Shown here piece after piece: positions 23,677-34,628 of a stretch of 64,000 nucleotides of DNA (the stretch's first letter is position 1; each line of letters begins with the position of its first letter). Source of the DNA: Onchocerca lupi (lineage: Eukaryota; Nematoda; Chromadorea; Rhabditida; Onchocercidae). The position numbers were made by a program, and so were the translations under genes. The DNA is taken from positions 211,241-275,240 of the forward strand of contig JAOVVO010000025.1 of assembly GCA_028564675.1 (NCBI GenBank), written 5' to 3'. The notes beneath the pieces are model-generated. The model ran no database searches and was not told the origin of the DNA. It saw only the letters and a list, made by a program, of their open reading frames with translations.

Positions 23677-24289
23677 CGATGTAGTGGCAATGGATCAAAT
23701 TGCTTCGTTTGGAATTTAATGAAAAGAAGACACTCCTTTTTTGTTATTAAACGTATTTGTTTTTTACTTCTTTAAATTTTTGGAAAAGAAAAAAAAATGA
23801 ATAACTTGGTAAATGAATGGTTGAATCATAAGGAAAAACTAGCATCTGGAAATAAAAATTTTAAGCATTTGTTAAATTTTCGAAATTATAATTATCATGA
23901 ATGAAATTTGTAGAGAATTTAATTTTTTTACATTCTTTTTTTATACCTATGATGAAATATATTTATATGCATATATTGTGCTTAATAAAATTTTTTATAG
24001 AATGATATTGTATTTGATCAAAATAAAATAACTTTTTGAAACGATAACAGTAGAATTCTGGGCTACATATACTACTAAGATTGAAAAATAGACAAAAAAA
24101 ACTTTTTTTTATGAAAGAATGCATAAATTTAGAAATAGTCAGAATGGTATTTTAAAAAATACATAAACAGTCATTAAGCGGAAGTAGTATTACTTTATTC
24201 GATAATTAATGAAATTATAGAAATTTTTTTTCAAAAATAATATTTTTCTATCCATATAAATAAAAATAAAAGTGTTTTTTGTGGCTCTT

Positions 24290-24600
24290 CATACAAAGTT
24301 ACAACTTCGCTTTTGAAATTTTAACACATCTTTGCATTCGAATAGACGCATGTTTTAACAAATACATCTACTTTTTTTACCTGTCACACCTGTAACAGTA
24401 AAACTAAGTAAGCGGAATAAATTTATTAATCACGCCTACTTTCTGCATTGTTCATTTTTACATTAAAAAAAAAAAAAAATTCTTCACTGACTGATTTGAA
24501 ATTCCGATATAACGTTGTGTTCGAATAGGCGCATGTTTAAAAACCTTCAGACTAACTGGGATCGGCCATGCGGGTCCAGCTGATGACAAATACAATAGTG
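24290..24600 (-). mobile_element. Interspersed repeat copy, inverted
   Basis: Read on the minus strand, this segment begins with CAGCTGGACCCGCATGGCCG and contains two copies of a CCTATTCGAA/TCTATTCGAA box, each followed by an AAATTTCAAA run, with a TTAATAAATT-to-GTTACAGG block between them. The same ordered boxes occur on the plus strand at 36090-36220 and, partly, at 36440-36770 and 39960-40170. No open frame of transposase or reverse-transcriptase type is present, so the class is unknown. Confidence 0.6.
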
Positions 24601-24806
24601 ATGATAGCACTAATATTTATATTTATAAAATTAGAAATTTTGGATAAGAAATTAGTTAGAAGGGAAGTTTCGCAGCTCATTATGGACTAGTTATTATGTT
24701 TAGTTAGCATTCAATTTTATTCAAAACTAATAAATTAAAAAGTATGAATATTTTAGGTATTGTATGAAGAAAAAAGAAAGGCAAAAATGTATTTGATAAG
24801 AATCGT

Positions 24807-24946
24807 CTAATATTGGAAGAAATTGAGCATATTACTTTGATGCATCTTATATCCATTTTTAAACAGCACTGATTGATCGAATTTAAAAAACTCGTGGTCG
24901 AATGCAGCAGCATCGATTGGAAAGATGATGTGAAGTGTTAATATTA
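24807..24946 (-). other. Coding-like fragment, minus strand
   Basis: This is an open segment after an acceptor-like GTGAAG, ending in TAG at 24807-24809. It encodes about 45 residues, including FPIDAAAFDHEFFKFDQ. A competing frame on the same strand is also open but is less protein-like. It lies 50 bp from another fragment (24997-25071), but the phases do not join. It could be the relic of a gene or a repeat-derived piece. Confidence 0.2.
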
Positions 24947-24996
24947 CTTCACAAGGATAGAGAAAGAAGAGATCAATGAAATCATTATTGTTTTAC

Positions 24997-25071
24997 CGGA
25001 TGAGGACTAGATTTATCTTCTCTTGAATCAATTCCCAATGCACGCCAAAGCAGACCAGCACACTCATCAAT
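24997..25071 (-). other. Coding-like fragment, minus strand
   Basis: This short open segment of 25 codons contains DECAGLLWRALGIDSRED and ends exactly at a donor CCG|GTAAAA (GT at 24996-24995). A stop codon lies immediately upstream in frame, and no good acceptor is visible at that point. The composition is unlike random AT-rich DNA. It is possibly a decayed exon. I do not recognise it. Confidence 0.2.
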
Positions 25072-26315
25072 TTATCCGTGATTAGTATATCATAACGATA
25101 ACATATTTCATACAATATTGAGTGGATTTCTTATCTTTATATTTACTCACATCTTTTATATGCAAATGTAAAATTTTGTTGATTGAAATAAACTATGCAA
25201 GTTTTCAATTAACAAATTTTCAATAGCAATTTGATTAACATCTACGTGAAAGACGATAGTTTAATATTTAGATGATGATTTAAATTAATCTTATTTTAAT
25301 CTACCTAACTCAAATATTTTGGTAGTATTAGCATAGAATCGTACTAAAACAGCAGTAGTAATATCAATAAATTATATTCGAGCTAAATTGTTAAAAAACT
25401 GATTGATACTAGAAAAAAGAAATATCTTACTTTGTAATAGAGAAATATCTTACTTCATATAAATAAACCGAAAATGTAAGTGATAAATAACTTATAAAAA
25501 AAATTATGGATTTGAGAAAGTATTCATCTGATATTCTGTCTCCTAATTATTAATTTATTAGCATGATTTTTTAGGAGTTGAAATAAACTTTCATTCCTTG
25601 TTGTGAAACTATTGTAAAATTAAATTTGTAACTGCAATAAGCAGACAAAAAAATACTGATTATTGCTAGCAACTTTTTCCATCTTGTCAATATTATTATA
25701 ACATTTTTTTTCTTTTCTTTGATATGGTTGTTAGCAAAAGTTTTCAATTTGGAAATAAACGATAAACAGCGATGAAAAATTTTTGCAAATCAATAATGAA
25801 ATGTCCAAAAATTGCATTTTATGAAAAAAAATCAATGAAATAAAATGAAGAAAAATGAAAAGATCCATTTCCGCAGCATTTAGTCGAATTTTCAGATCTA
25901 ACAGTTGTAAATTTTTACAATAATTGATATTAATTTTGCATTTTTTTCCATTCAAAAAAACAAAAAAAAAAGAAAGGAAGAGAGAGAAGGAAGCATATTA
26001 AAGAAATAAAACATAAGAAATTTAGAAATTTCAAACAATTTAACGGATTAAAAAATTTTTGCATCTTTGTATAAAAGATGCCTATCATAATTCCATATGT
26101 CTGGAAAAATTTTTAATTATCAGACAGAGTTTAGGAATATCACAACTGCCCGCATCCTCAGAATATTACTTTTTTTCTAATTCATGCAACTGCTTGTCTA
26201 TATATCATTAAATACATCATTAAATATTATTAGAACACTTTAAGAAGAAATTTTGTGATAGAAGAAAACTTCAATAAGAATGGAAATAATTGAATAGATT
26301 ATGATATGAAAAAAT

Positions 26316-29300
26316 TCATAATAAAAAAGTTAAATCATCCGGTTTTCTGCTCAATTCTCGTAGACGATAACTAACAAAACATGATTGACCCTGATCACCG
26401 ATCACTGATGCTTTTTGAATAAGATTTGGATTTGTTTGCCATTCAAATGGTGCATTACGATTAAGCTTAAAAAATAAGATTTAAAACAATAAACAAAAAA
26501 GTAAAGCGAAACTAAGTTTTTTTTCTTGAAAATTAGTATCCAACTCTTCACACCAATTAAAATCAAAGGTTAGTTATTTCATTATTAGAAAAGAATCCGA
26601 AAATATAAATCAATTACGATATAAATCATACGGAAACAATCCAGCGCATATAAGGAATGGAAAAAATTACTTAAATTTTAATCGTAAGACTTCCAATCCA
26701 ATTTATAAGTAACGAATTCAAGTTTGATAAATAATGAATTCAATTGTTTCGTTAATTGAATGAACTTGTAATGACTTTCTGATTAAGCAGTCATTTTTTT
26801 AGAATGCGTCAATCCTAATTTTTCATTTCAATGTATCATTTTGCAAAAATATTTCAGAATTTTTTTGTTATCCAAATATTGAAAGTATTTTAATAAAAAA
26901 GTAACGAATTTGAAATTTTTTTTTTAACAGTATCAAAATGTTTACCTTTAATCTGACAAAAATATCATTGATAAATCTACGGATTGTCCGATAATCCGGT
27001 TGCTCAAAATATCTGTAACTTGCAAATTTCAAATATTAATATTTACAAGTAGAAAAATCAAAAATATGATGTTTTTCAAACCGAAAATATCATTTTTTTC
27101 TTTTTCAGTTGCTCAGCATTTAATTTTATTAACTAAAGCACGTTAGTATGATTTGGTCAATTTATAATATTAATTATTGGTGCTGTTTATTATCATATAA
27201 TATCTATTATCAAGTATATTATTAGATAGGGATAAGCTATGGATAATTTAATTACTTAAAAATAAATTGTAGCAATTATTTTCTTTCCTTTCCTCTTTTT
27301 TTTTTTTTTGGCTAATTAGATAAATAAATCTTATATTGCAATACTTTACTTAGTATTATCGATCATTTCCAGTATTTTATCAAATTCTTCCGGTACATCC
27401 TTAAGTAACTCATATCGCCCGCTATATCTTGCATAACGCTTCCACTCACCAATTAATAAATAATCGTCTCGAGCATCTGCATTTGCCCATGGAAGTGGAC
27501 CTAAATAATTTTTATGAAATATCAAATTTTATAACCTTTGATCTCAGCTTTATAAGTTTCGTCATTACAGTTTTATTATAGTGATATGGAAGAAAAGATT
27601 AGTTTTATATTACTATTGTTGAGTGATAAAATTGATGGGCAAAATGTTTGGCATAATGATTATTACTAATCTCATCATTTAAAGAAATGTTCATCGATTT
27701 TTTATTTTAAAGTAATGCCTTATAGAGTTAAATTGCAAAGTTTTAAGCGTATTAAATGTATTCTTATATGAAATAATCATCTTAAAAATATAAATGATAA
27801 AATATTAGGATATATTCTATATTTAGCATAAATTAAATCGATTTATTTGAACACTTAAGTGAACTTACAGACAACTGAAACTAGTAGGAAAATAACTCAA
27901 CGACATATAGCACACGTATAATTCTAAAATATCATTCTGTCATTGTTAATTTAAGTGAAAAAGAAAAAAAAAGTGATACGTGAAAATTCAAATATTGATT
28001 TACCTTTAATAAATTCACAAACCATATAAAACCAGGATTCAATATCATCTCTCCGACATTGATCTTTGAATGCATGCGCTGCTAACGATGAGTAATAAAT
28101 AGATCCCATAAGAGCGGCTGAACTTCGTGGCTGATAAAATTTACCTTCCTTGTCTCTTAAATGATATCCAATAAATTATTAATTACTTTAATTGCTAGTT
28201 TTAGCATTAAACCTAAATTACAACTGAAATCTACAAAATTTTCTGACTTTTTCGATTAAATAATGTCAAATTAATTGATTGATTTAATTCTTATAATGAT
28301 ATTTCTACTAAATTAAGGTATATTTCTTAAAAAAGTAACTTTCATGAATAAAGATGCATATGCTAAATGTTCATGATAAATGCATAGAGAAGTTTCGAAA
28401 TTTTAAAAACTAAAATACGTGATACGTGACAATCACTCACTCTTTACCTCTCATTTATCTGCACTTACCTGAAACGTCTGGCGAATCCAAAGTCAAAAAT
28501 ATAAACTGTTTGATTATCATCTTTTAAACCGATTGCAAAATTATTTGCTTTAATATCACGTGAAAGCCAACCCGTATTATGTAATGTTTCAATTCGATCC
28601 AATGTTTGGATGCTAAGGCGAAGTGCGGTTGTTAAACTGAATCTAAATTTCACTTAAATCTTTTATTTTAATAATAATTTTCGATTCCTTAGATTAAATT
28701 AATTCTTGCAATTTTAATTTCAACTTTTCAAAAAAAGTATTACTTTTTGTCCGGGAAGCAACGACGTAATTTACCCAAATCTGGACCGAGAAGTTGCATA
28801 ATGACGTATTTGATTTGATTAGTACGTCCTTGGGCGATTAATTGTGGGAAACCGATCGCTTTAATTTTTTTAAATTCACGTAAAACAAAAACATCCAATT
28901 TTAGTACTGATCTGAAAGCGTCAAAAATTTCCTCTCTGATTAATTATAATGTATCATCAACTGTTAAGTACTGATTATCGATAATTAATTATTTGTTCTT
29001 TATTACGAAAACCTGATTCTCATACTACTATTGTCGAGTATTTATTGCCTATAATTGGTAATGTATCAATTATTTGTCTTATACTGCTTGAAATTTAAGT
29101 CTTTGCAACTTTTATTATCTGTCATATGAAAATATTTTTTACTACTGCATGAAATCGAATTTATATTTAGATGGTAGATGATTAATTTCTCGCTTTAGAG
29201 ATAACTCAATCAATAAGCATTATTTCGAGAAATAACCAAGAGCCAAGTGATATGAGCTTATAGTAATGGATATTTTCTTACTTATCATATATGATTTGCA

Positions 29301-29702
29301 TTAGTACTAAAGTTATCAATTTAAAATATTTGTCAATTTTTCTTTCTCTTTTCCTCTTTATTTATTTATTTTTGTATATTTGCATCCATCTTATTAAAAT
29401 AATATAAGCAGAAAAAATCAAACTTCGATTGGAATATTTTTAAAAATGAGTTAAAGTTTTTGTTTTTTATCTTTTAGACTTTTTTTTTGATCGAATCAAA
29501 TTGTTATGAAGTTATACTTTTGTGGATCTTTGGTTTTTTCAATTTTCATTGCAAATCGTCCATTACCGTCTCCTTCTTTAACAATCAATACTTCACTGAA
29601 TGGTCCTAACCAAATTTGCTTCAGTACTTTGTATTTTCCATCACGATGAACAAAAGTTTGTCCTGGTTGTAATATTGGTGATATCTTATCGTCCATACTC
29701 AT
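26316..29702 (-). CDS. Casein kinase 1/TTBK-like protein kinase, divergent
   Basis: This is a protein kinase of the CK1 group, closest in style to the expanded worm TTBK-like branch often active in germline or sperm. Seven exons in phase: 29702-29518, 28911-28744, 28642-28469, 28155-28004, 27500-27350, 27012-26946, 26465-26316, giving 348 aa. The catalytic lysine is K53 (FAMKIEK), the CK1-style region after it is VLREFKKIKAIGFPQLIAQG, the catalytic loop is SRDIKANNF (D147) and the metal-binding motif is DFG (D168). An IESWFYMVCEFIKGPLPW segment marks the C-lobe, as in CK1 kinases. Odd points are that the glycine-rich loop is reduced to LGPFSEV with a single glycine and that the usual HRD is SRD. 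The key Lys and Asp residues remain, so activity is possible. It is divergent from the secreted-protein gene at 30865. Confidence 0.9.
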
Positions 29703-30864
29703 TTCGAGATCACTTCAGTAAAGAGATTTGCGTTTTAATTAGTTCAGTTTTTCTATTTTAATAGAATAATTTAGTCTTAATTATTTGTCATTTCAATCAA
29801 TAATTATTTATTATTGAATAATCTAATTAGTTAAAAAATTGAACTTCCAGTATATTTCTGGTTCAATTTTTCATTTTAAATAACATTTTCATCAATTTTT
29901 TTAATTTTCAGATAGGAAACAGAATAATTTCGCAGATTACTACGCAATGATCTTCTGTCAATTTTCGGAATTTTAAAGTAAATGAATAAATTAACTTTAT
30001 TATTTCAAGATTAACAAACTCACACACCACTGAAACAACCGCATCCAACAAATATTTTTTTCCAACAAAACTACCATATCAAGAATAGGAAGCTTTTAAA
30101 AATTGTTTGTAATTAAAAAAGGGAGGAATTAGATATTTAGAAAATTATGGTAATAGGATGGAAATTCATTTATTTATTTCATCGAATTTAAAAATACCAT
30201 TTGTATATAAGGCATATAAGAAAGTAATCTGATTACTTGGTATAAAAAATAAGTATGCATCAATTAGTAACTAATAATGACTTATAAGACTATAATCTTT
30301 CTCATTGTATAATTTTTTTCGGTAATTATATCGATATAATTTCTACTATTTTTGCAAGGAATAGAATATGATAACAAATGTATTTTGTTATAATTGCAAA
30401 GAAACAAGTAATCGGTATATGATTTCCAATTCATTCACTTATCGTTTGCTTTTTTTTTTTCTTCTTTAAATTCATGTGAAAATAAATTTTCAAAATTAAA
30501 TGATGAAAAATTTTTATCCATTTTATTCCAATAATAGCAAAAAATTTAGAATGAGGAAAATTCCAATGAATAAATAGTATAAGAGAAATATGAAATAAAA
30601 TCTTTTTTTTTTTTGAAATGATTTATTGTAGCAACAAGTGGTGAAGAAATTGATTAAATGAAATTTTGTAAAACGATCGCAATTTAGCAAAAGTTGTGTT
30701 GAAACATTCAGTTAGTGTAAAATGAAATGATATAGCCTTATAGCTGAAACTTCGCTTTTCTTCATCTATCCATTCTTTAGACTATGAATAAAAAAAGAAA
30801 GTTTAAAAGAAATCGAATCTCTTTTCACTTCTAACACTTAACCTGGTGAGTGTGGCAACAAAAT
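29703..30864. promoter_or_regulatory. Divergent upstream region, kinase / secreted protein
   Basis: This 1.16-kb AT-rich intergenic region separates two genes reading apart. It contains poly-T and poly-A runs and the first copy of a 42-bp direct repeat (30684-30725). No open frame of note. It is inferred to hold both promoters. Confidence 0.4.
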
Positions 30865-31027
30865 ATGTCTTGGATCATTTTTTTATTTCTCATCGTTCTC
30901 TGCGCTGCTAACTTTGATGGTTCCGGATTTGGTATCGATATGGTAAATTGTTTTTACGTTATTTTTCAATGTCTTTTTTTTCTGCTTAGCAAAAGTTGTG
31001 CTGAAACAATCAGTTAGTGTGAAATGA
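30684..31027 (+). repeat. Pair of 42-bp direct repeats flanking exon 1 of the secreted-protein gene
   Basis: The 42-bp sequences at 30684-30725 and 30986-31027 match at all but about four positions (TTAGCAAAAGTTGTG, then TGAAACA, CAGTTAGTGT and AAATGA). The first is in the upstream region and the second in intron 1, so they bracket the signal-peptide exon at 30865-30942. They could mark an old segmental duplication or insertion. Confidence 0.8.
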
Positions 31028-33649
31028 CTTCATTTTCAAAATTTAAATTTTTGAAAACTTATCTTTTTTTTTTTTGAAATCCTCAAGCTATTTTTCTTCT
31101 AATAATCAAGTTTATCCTACTCCATTAACATTTTTATCAATCTCTCTATTTCTGGAATATTTGCTATTATATAATGGAAATAATATCTCAATGAATAGTT
31201 AAATGCTTCGGGAAGAAAAATAATAGCTATGAAAGGCAAATTTCTTGATTTTTTTCTGGTTATTTTTTGAAATAATTAAAATAACATCTTTTAATTTACG
31301 ATATGAAATCAGAAAACCGTTTAAGTCTATAAAATGATTTAAACAAATGGTCTGAAAAGTCAGTCAAAAGTCTAATTAATTCATTAATAAATTTTATGGG
31401 AAGATAAGAGAAATAGTAACATAAGATAGACATTGGAGAAAAGAGCAAAACTGAGTTCATGTTGTAACTTTTGTAAAAAAACTTTAACAAATTGGTATTT
31501 AAAGGAATGGAAAGATCTGTTAGTCATTTTCGTGCAAATCTATTTATTGCAAACTTTTTCCGAAAGTTCGTTTATCATCATAATTGATATAGTGAAGAAA
31601 TGACCGTATTACTGAATATTGCTAATAATTGTTTTAATATTTAAATTTGACGCATTTTTCTTTTCACTCATTTTTTATTCAAAAGATAAATTTCTTTTCT
31701 GTTTGCTTCATTTTCGGATTTGAAATTCCATATTGCAGGAAGTGGATGAATCAGTCAAAATTCCGATCACTATTGAAACAATAAATAGTTTATTGAGACA
31801 ATTTGCATACAAATCTTTCAATGTGACATTCCAAGTGTGAAATATTTTCAAAATAAATTATTTGTAAAAACAAACATTTACAGAGCTCAAAGGTCAACGA
31901 AAATAAGAAATTACTTTCTACTTATTTTTTTCCTAATGTTTTGCAGATTACAACAAATTTTTCTACACTATTAAAAAAAAATTTTCCCACCCATTCACTG
32001 TTAAATAATAGTAATAGTATTCTAATATGCAAAAATTTATTTAACAATGTTGAATATTTTAGAAAAATTTTCTGAATTTTTTTGCTTAACAAACATCTTG
32101 ACTAGATATATCAAAATTTGAAATTTTGTAGCTTGAAATTATGCGAGCTCTTGAAGCGGTAAATCGTGGTCGTTTAGAATTAGCAGTTTGGTCACATGAC
32201 TATTGGAAAATCCCGGAGCTTTCTGCTAACAAACTTTGGAAGTATCAAGATTTGATAAAACTTCGCTTGAATTCTCGATCACAGTTGGAATTTTTACCAG
32301 AAATGATTTTCAAAAATGTTCTCTATTTCAAGGAACATCGAACACCGTTGTTGAATACTATATTAGAACTTAATAATTATGGTAATATAGCGTTACATTC
32401 ATTATATACGTTGGATATACCATGCACCAAAATTATTCCAACTAAATCGGTTATTATTATAGGAATTTTATAACAAATTTAAAAATATTTCACAAATTAT
32501 CGAAAACGAAAAATATAGAAGTCAATCTCTTATTTTGAGAGGAAAAAATGACATAAATTGTTTTGTTAATCATCATATTTAAAATTTTTTTGCTAATAAA
32601 TACATTTGAAATTCAACTACTATTTATTGTATTAAAATTTTTATTTTAAATAAAACTTTTATTTCGAATTTTTTTTTATTATATTAAAAATTAAATTTCT
32701 TGATTATCACGTTTAATTTAACTGTGATGATTTGCGTCTAAGAAATTTTACAAATATTAATCAGTATGTTAGTTCTTTCAATTCTCTTCTTTAATCTATC
32801 AATTTCTTAAATATTTTCCACTTTTAATGTTAATATCAAAAATAAGAAATGAGTATGAAATTACAATTTAAATATAGTTGACAAGTATTGAATACAATAT
32901 CCTATTTGTCCTTTTTTCCCACTGATAAAAGCTTTGGTAAAATATTACACTTTCTAGTTAATTGCAGTTCGAATAAAATTTAATTGCTTGATTCCTGGAT
33001 GTCATTAAAGTTTTTTTTTTTCTTTTTCGTGATATTTCCAATTATATAATTTATAGAAGTGTATCAAATATGAACTATGTGGTATAGAAATTGTGGAAAA
33101 TCCATATCATAGTAATGTTGATGCAGTATGTGAGCTTCATTACGGTAGTCTGATTCATGATAACACTAAAATGCATCTGAATTGGGCATCCAACAATGTT
33201 CGTGAATTAAATTTGCCTTGTTCAATCGAATTTATGCCACGCTGTGTTATTACAAAAATTCGTTTATCTAAGAAAGAAATTGTAAGTTTTGTTTTTTTTA
33301 TTGTAATAAATTTAATTTTCATTTTTATTTAAAACTTACTCAAATTATTTCATTTGAAAGTAACAATAATTCAATATAATATTGTTATTGAGTTAATTAT
33401 AATTAACAATATCATAAATTTATCAAAATTGTCATATAATTAATCCATAGAATTGAATCATACCATTTTGGTAATAGAATTTTTTAGCCTTAACTGTTCA
33501 ATATTAGGTTACTATAGCTATGCTTCAAACTCTTTGAATACAGAAAAATTTGTAATTGGATGTTTTTATTTCAGACATTTCTTGATGAAAAATATGACGA
33601 ACTGGTTGCATGTTTCGTTCTTAGCTTTTCAACCAAAGATTTACAATAG
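30865..33649 (+). CDS. Secreted protein, unrecognised family
   Basis: Five exons in phase 0 throughout: 30865-30942, 31739-31834, 32132-32449, 33057-33281, 33575-33649, giving 263 aa. Exon 1 encodes a classical signal peptide, an ATG followed by a hydrophobic run (WIIFLFLIVLCAAN) with likely cleavage near residue 15-16. The mature part has a charged helical region (ALEAVNRGRLELAVWSHDYW) and at least six cysteines in the C-terminal half (in IPCTK, KCIKYELC, AVCEL, LPCS and PRCV), consistent with disulphides in an extracellular protein. No transmembrane segment or GPI-type tail is seen. AATAAA at 33760-33765 lies about 110 nt past the stop. I know no matching domain. It could be a lineage-specific excretory-secretory product. 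The exon 3 donor (TCG|GTTATT) is the weakest junction. Confidence 0.72.
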
Positions 33650-34628
33650 CTTAAACAGAAAAAAATTCAGATGTTTGTTGCTATTGTTTTGTTGTTCTTA
33701 TTATTTCTATTGCTTAAGAAAACACGTCATTGAAGTGTACTATTTAGCAAAATGGACAGAATAAAAATTCGTTTATCAGAAAATTCGATGCAAAAAAAGG
33801 TGCAAATCTGGGAAATGGCAATTGAGGCAGTTTTTTTTTTTTTTTTTTTTTTTTACATGATAAGTGGAGGATATCTTTTTTTTTTTTTGAAGTCGACTTA
33901 CTGCTATCTACTTGACTTAAGGGTGAACTACTACTTCATAAATCAATCACTGTATAATTTCAAAGTAATGATAGCTTCGATTGCACTAGTTATTAAATTT
34001 AGGATATTTTCTAGGTCATCAACCATTTTGCACATCCGTTTAATGAGATCTGACCATTTCTGAATGACTGTTTCAAGCCTATCAGCACAGAAATCAAGGT
34101 GTAAAACCTTTTCCTTGATGATTTACAACTCGATGTCTTATTATTGTTCGGGTATTTTTAATGAAAGTGTTCGATTAATCGGTTAGATCGACTTCGTTAA
34201 CTTTACTAAGAAGTTTTCGATTTTGTTATTTGGCTCCTTTAGTCAAGCTTTCAGACATATCTTACTTCACCTTAGGCATCAAAATTTTTTGTGAAAGAAA
34301 CTGTGCTCGATTTTTTTAGTTAAAGAATATTCGAGATCCAATAAAAAAAAAAAAACGGTGAGTTGTTACTTTCAAAAGAGTTCCATTTGGAGAATTTCAT
34401 CCCCCTTTTTCTTGTCAACTACTTTAAATTATCATTCATATCATTAAAGATCAAAACGATATTTTATTGACAAAATTGTATATATTTTGACCTTACTTTT
34501 GAAATATTTTGATCTTTGATTAGATCTTTGCAACTGATTCAGCATAAAAGGCTCTTTTCTAATTTAAAACTCGTTTCTGTCTCATCTACTTGTTACAAAT
34601 TATCTTACAAAATTATATTTTATTACAA
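33650..34628. other. 3' flank of secreted-protein gene, no gene seen
   Basis: This is AT-rich with long T-runs near 33830-33855 and 33878-33890. The frames at 33453-33764 and 33752-34063 are shadows of exon 5 or poly-T-driven. Nothing coding is supported after the AATAAA at 33760-33765. Confidence 0.45.
33760..33765 (+). terminator. Polyadenylation signal of the secreted-protein gene
   Basis: AATAAA lies 110 nt after the TAG of the last exon, which supports exon 5 as the terminal exon. Confidence 0.6.

Larger units (their letters stand above)
23677..26315. other. Gene-poor region with repeat copy and coding-like fragments
   Basis: This 2.6-kb gap lies between the 343-aa gene and the kinase 3' end. 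It holds a minus-oriented copy of the interspersed repeat family (24290-24600) and two minus-strand coding-like segments (24807-24946 and 24997-25071), listed separately. The remainder is AT-rich with poly-A/T runs. The minus frame at 25731-25955 is F/I/K-rich and unconvincing. Confidence 0.45.
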
